From the NCBI RefSeq assembly GCF_034190915.1, contig NW_026947514.1, positions 806,001 to 870,000 on the forward strand: DNA of 64,000 bases. Direction: 5' to 3'. A program made the position numbers and the translations under genes. Below, in pieces: positions 59,567-64,000 of the stretch. The notes under the pieces were generated by a model. That model was not told the DNA's origin and ran no database searches. It worked only from the letters and a program-made list of their open reading frames with translations. The DNA is from Cavia porcellus. Lineage: Eukaryota; Chordata; Mammalia; Rodentia; Caviidae. Each line of letters starts with the position of its first letter. Position 1 is the stretch's first letter.

Positions 59567-62195
59567 GACCTTGAGACGAAGTCACAGCTGGGCCCTGTGA
59601 CTGATCCCAGAAACACACCCAGGCTCTGTGTCCGTCTCCTCCGTATCACTGGGTGCTGTCTCAGCCTGGGAGCTGCAGACCAGGCAGCACAAGCTTTGTT
59701 TCGTTACAGGACAGGGAGACCTCACGTGCGTCAGAAGTATTAAGCTGATGCCTCTCCAAAAATCAAACCAACCCTCCAAACGGCATTCTAGCCCCAAAGA
59801 TGGTTTTACTGTGTCTACCAAACTGAAAGAACAGTTAGTTCCTTTCTCATACAAATTATCTAAAAAACAGGAAGCAAAACAAGCACATGAATGTTGGCCA
59901 GATCATTTTATGAGGCTAGAACAGAGCTGGAGTTTGACACCAGACAGTGCACCACAAGGGAAGAGAAAGCCCATTCCCTCCGGGCGAGTGCAGACCCACG
60001 ACTGGCGTATGTGCTGGCCTCTGTCCTCCACAGCTGCCTGTGGCCTTGCTCCCCTCGCTGGTGGCTGGACAGCTCCTGGGGCTCGGGCCCTCTGTCCTCC
60101 CCTGCTCTGTGGTCCTTCCGGGACCCCTTCCTGTCCTAGGTCTGAGGGGAGGAGCTCTGAAAGCTGCTGTGTTCCCCTGAGAGCAGTGGGAGATGCACAC
60201 AGAAGGTGCAAATCAGCACTCCAGGACCCAGGTCCCTCCCGGCCCTTTCCGTGTCCCCTGCTGTCATCTGCTAAGTGACTCCGGGCAGCGTTGCCATCAG
60301 CTAATGCTCTTTCTTCATTTCTTCACTCAGGTTTCCACCCTCACATTTCCTGTCCTTCCTGTCCCAGGACTCCTCCAACGCCCCACGTGGCCCCCAGGAT
60401 TCTACTGACCCAGAGGTCTTGACGTGGGGAGTTCCGCTGGGGGCTTCCTGCCCCAGACCAGCGCTGCATCTCCAGGTCCCTGGGGTCCCGTGCAGCTCTG
60501 GGCCTGGGCGCCGGGCACTGCGGGGCTGCTGATTGTCTACCGGCAGAACGAGTGTGCACGCATACAGTGGTCTGGATGGTGTCTTTCCTCCCATTAAGCT
60601 GTTTGCCTGGGGCCTTTCCTTATAGCGTCGCACAGGGATTAGTGTGGCTCTCCAGGACCCCTGTCCACTGTCAGGAGAACAAGGTGCCGGGAAGCAGGGC
60701 CGGCCCCCCACAGCGTGCCCTGTTGAGGTCCCCGCTTCTCCACCAAGTTGTGATGCAGCACCAGCCCACACCGTGAGCTGTGCGCCTGCTGCCCAGGGCT
60801 GACCAAGCGTAGACATCCAGCCTCCAGGACCCTGAGCAAAGTCAGTGTCTTTTCTGTGTAAAGCGCTCGGCCTTGGGCCTCCTGCGACCACAACAGGAGG
60901 TGGGCTGGGACTGCGGCCTGCTCATGCACCAGTGAGACCTCGCTACACACACAGATGCACGCGTGTGACCATCTGTGTCCGGTCGGTGTCCATCTCTGCC
61001 TCTGGTCCAACCCGCCCTTGGTCACCTGGAGCCCAAACCTGATGCCGCCGCCTGCCTCTATTTACCCGGTAGCTGAGTCCTGTGCCCACGGGAGCAGCCT
61101 CAGGGCGCCTGTGCACTCTGTGCCTCTTCAGTGCTCGTCTCTGTTTTCCGTTCCGCTCCGGGAGAGCAGCAGCTCCCACTGGCCGCAGGGGCTCTCGCAT
61201 CCCGCCTCTTCCTGGGGCTTAGGATTGGCCTGAGCAGGTGTGCACTGCACGCGCCTGTGTGTGGCTTGCACCACAGCAGGCTCCCCATGTCCTGCCCTAG
61301 TGTGGCAGCTCTCCTTGGGGCTGTGGCTGTGAGAGTCTCAGCACCCTCCACCCCCAGTTTTGAGGCCTGTGCCCCTTCTCCTCCTCATGAGGCCGAGGTC
61401 CCAGTGGGCAAGGGCCCCATGCCGATGCCTTCTCCCATGGAATACCCTGTCCACACGTGGCCATGTTGGCACCAGACATCGGGACAGAAAGGGGCTGACC
61501 TTTTCCTGCCTATCATGATACCTGTGACCAGGAAAAGCACAGCAAATGTATGTGATCATAGTTCCAGGTGACAAGGAACCTTCAGATTAAAGACTCAGAG
61601 GCCCAGATGGACTGGCCACACTCAGCCTAGGTTCTGTGAGGCATGGACAGTTGTTCGGAATGATGACTGCACAAATGGTATGATCTGAGGGTCCAGCAAG
61701 GCCTCTGCTTAGACTCCTCCCTGTTGCAGTGGGTGGGATCCCTCTGGAGCAGGCAATGTAGGTCAGATTTCTTTGTGGCTGCCCCACACAGGGGTGGAGG
61801 AGAGCTGAGGGCCATTGAGGGTTCGTGACTGGTTTAGGGGGAAGGACGTTTAGGGATCTACCTTTGGAAGGGGAATTCTGTTCTTTCAGAGAAAGGTGGG
61901 CAGGGGAATTCCGAAGGTTGGAGAGAGGCCTTGAGGCCCCAAACACGGCCCTCGGGGCAGAGTGGCTCCCGTACCCAGGGCGAGTGCACAGAAGGGCTCT
62001 GTGCTACTTCTGCTCTGCGTGGCCTCGGCCCACGCTGCACCCCAAAGGCAGGGCGCCCCGTCCCTCCTGGGAGGCTGCCCATGCTCACCCTCGAGCTGGA
62101 GCTGCTGGCCTCTGCTCCCGGGGTCTGCGTGGGTCCAGGTCTCCTCTACTCGGTCCCCCTCCATCGCTGCCTCCTCCTCTCTCCTTCCCTTTCCC

Positions 62196-62345
62196 TCTTT
62201 CTTTCATTCTTTTCAGTGCCAGGATTGAGCCCAGGATTGAGCAAAGCTGCATCCCTGGGTTTTAAATTCTGAGGCTGGTCTCTAAGTTACTAAGGTGCCC
62301 GGGCTGGCGATGTTTCTGCCTCAGCCTCCAGGATGCTGGATTTCC
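62196..62345 (-). repeat. Degenerate B1+ID dimeric SINE (antisense)
   Basis: A reversed ID half (GTGCCAGGATTGAGCCCAGG, GCATCCCTGGGTTTTAA) then a reversed B1 half (GTTACTAAGGTGCCCGGGC, CTGCCTCAGCCTCCAGGA). Confidence 0.75.
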
Positions 62346-64000
62346 AGTTGTGCCCCAGCTGCCTGTTGTCCCCTTTCTCAAGGCTGTTCCTCCGAGCCCT
62401 GCATAGGTGTCTCCCTTGTGGAGGGCAGGCTGAGCCCTTGCTGGGGACCCCTCGGCTGCCGCCCTGGGCCTCTGTGCTAGCTGTTACCACCAGGGGACAG
62501 CGCATGCTCCGCACAGCCCTGTGTGTTCTGCAGATCCTGGCGTGGGTCTCCTTTGTGGAGCCAAGGATTTCCAGACTCTGCTCAGTGCTGGGAGGTCCCA
62601 ACCCGCTCCTCCCCTTTCCGGGAAGCCAGCTGTGTGTTCTCCTTTCTCCTCGCTTCCTGTCCCAACCCCTGGCTCCTGCGCTGGGGCAGATCTCCTGGCT
62701 CTGCTGTGGGCAGCATGGCGGCCTCCCCAGGTCACAGTGTGTGTGCAGCTCAGGCCCGTGCTAAGTCCCAGCACCTCAGGCAGCCACACCCTGGGCTCTC
62801 GTCCTCCCCACCTGCAGCCCTGACACACTGCACAGGAGCCCCTGCCCAGCACTCAGAAGGTCACCACCGTGTCCATCGGTGACACTGGGTTCCCACCCAG
62901 CCCACATCCTTGGAGTCCCTGCTGGCCAAGTCACGGCCACTGAGGATGGACTGCTCGCCCCTCACCCACCCATCCCACACTCGGGCTGCTATGAGTAGTG
63001 CTGCCAGGAGCTGGGCGTGTCTGTCCACGTCTCCTTGGGCAGCGCCGTCCAGCATCTGTGGACACTGCCTCCATCTGGGCTGCTGCATCCAACCTCCCCG
63101 CTGTGGAGTCTGGGCCTGGGCTCCCTGTGTGCTCACTGATGTCTGTCTTTGGCTTTGACAGCAGTTATCCTGGGGACAAAAGCTGATCTCTAAAGTTTTA
63201 ATTTCAGTGAGAATTCAAACACTTTGAGGTCTAGAGTTCTATCTCTTACCCATCTAGAAAGCTTGGTCGGCCCATGCTCCTGGTCTGTTGTCACAGTTCT
63301 TGACCATCGCACCGAGCAAAAGGGTGAGAGGCCACTCGCAGTCCACGTTCACACCCCCAGGAGGCTGAGGTGGGCTGTTCTCGCTGAAGCCCCGCAGCGC
63401 AAGTCCCGTGAAGACAGCCTCGAAGGAAGCCTCTCGGGCTTTTCATGGGTAGAATCAGGAAGTAAGGAGAAAGGACAGAGGAGGACATCTGTGCAGGGAC
63501 CGGAGGACAGGGGCCGAGGTCTGTGGTGTCTGACCCTAGGGCTGGCCTGGGTGATAACTCGGAGTGCAGGGAGGCGGAAGCCAGCACAGGCCTTCCTTCG
63601 GCCGGGCATCTGCTCCTGCCTGGACCTGAGGCCGGGCTGCCTTTGGCCCCTAGCGGTGGCTCTGGGAGGTTCGGGCGCCCTCCCTGCTGCTCACCCTGTG
63701 ATTTCCGCTCCGTCCTGACCGCGTCCATGCACGCACATGGAAGGGAGCCATGCACTTGGCCGTGCTGTCTACTGGACAGACTGTGTGGAGCAGTTTCATG
63801 TCCCCACCCACCCTGTCCAGGTCCCATGGCTGCTCTCCACAGAGGCACCCCTGTCACCGTGAATGATCCCATACTGATGACAGCACTGTTGGAGCCCACT
63901 GTGTGCGCCAGGGTCCCTGTGTGTCATATGTGCTGTGGTGTGTCCACCACTGGTGTGGCTCCCCGCTGTTCAGCCCCTGTGACCTCCACGTCACATAGGG

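Larger units (their letters stand above)
45201..64000. other. Intergenic region upstream of INF2
   Basis: About 18.8 kb with SINEs, one MaLR LTR, a CCAC-type minisatellite and scattered AP-1-like motifs. I found no conserved protein, splice-supported exon series or structured RNA on either strand. Long open frames here lack any recognisable domain. Confidence 0.65.

Noticed and set aside
59628..60278. 216-codon plus-strand open frame next to the MaLR LTR
   Set aside because: No similarity to retroviral or host proteins that I recognise; it begins inside unrelated sequence and lacks splice or promoter support.

Overview
This is one 64 kb piece of a mammalian nuclear genome: split genes with GT-AG introns, CpG-rich promoters, canonical poly(A) signals and SINE/LTR debris. 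The repeats point to a rodent. There are 7SL-derived B1 elements, tRNA-derived ID-like elements, and several fused B1+ID dimers. Such dimers are known from squirrel-, beaver- and guinea-pig-related rodents rather than from mouse or rat. I cannot name the species.

Three recognisable genes lie head-to-tail, all on the minus strand, in the gene order known from human 14q32.33 and mouse chromosome 12 (INF2 - ADSS1 - SIVA1, with AKT1 expected just off the left edge). (1) SIVA1 (1701-4099): coding exons 1-3 of a pro-apoptotic zinc-binding adaptor; the last exon is outside the window. (2) ADSS1 (5810-21.75 kb): the complete 13-exon muscle adenylosuccinate synthetase. All junctions join in frame to 457 codons, the length of the human protein. 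(3) INF2 (about 24.0-45.1 kb): a complete inverted formin with a non-coding first exon in a CpG island, 20 shared coding exons, and two alternative last exons. These give a prenylated CAAX tail (1263 aa) or a soluble KPKAK tail (1254 aa).

Layout: 1-1700 SIVA1 intron 3; 1701-4099 SIVA1 exons; 4100-4500 SIVA1 promoter, built of about six degenerate ~50 bp units; 4.5-5.8 kb spacer; 5.8-21.7 kb ADSS1, with a CArG/TATA-like element just upstream; 21.9-24.0 kb spacer; 24.0-36.2 kb INF2 body; 36.2-45.0 kb INF2 intron 1; 45.2-64 kb intergenic DNA with SINEs, one MaLR LTR and simple repeats but no supportable gene.

The genes share no pathway: apoptosis control, the muscle purine nucleotide cycle, and actin/ER remodelling. 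Their clustering is ordinary vertebrate synteny. I found no novel multigene system. The points most worth a second look are the repeated E2F-like units upstream of SIVA1, an inferred GC-AG intron and an in-frame FH1 minisatellite in INF2, a poly(A)-like hexamer inside the INF2 CAAX exon, the CArG box at the ADSS1 start, and a pair of AP-1/NF-E2 motifs about one helical turn apart at 51.6 kb.
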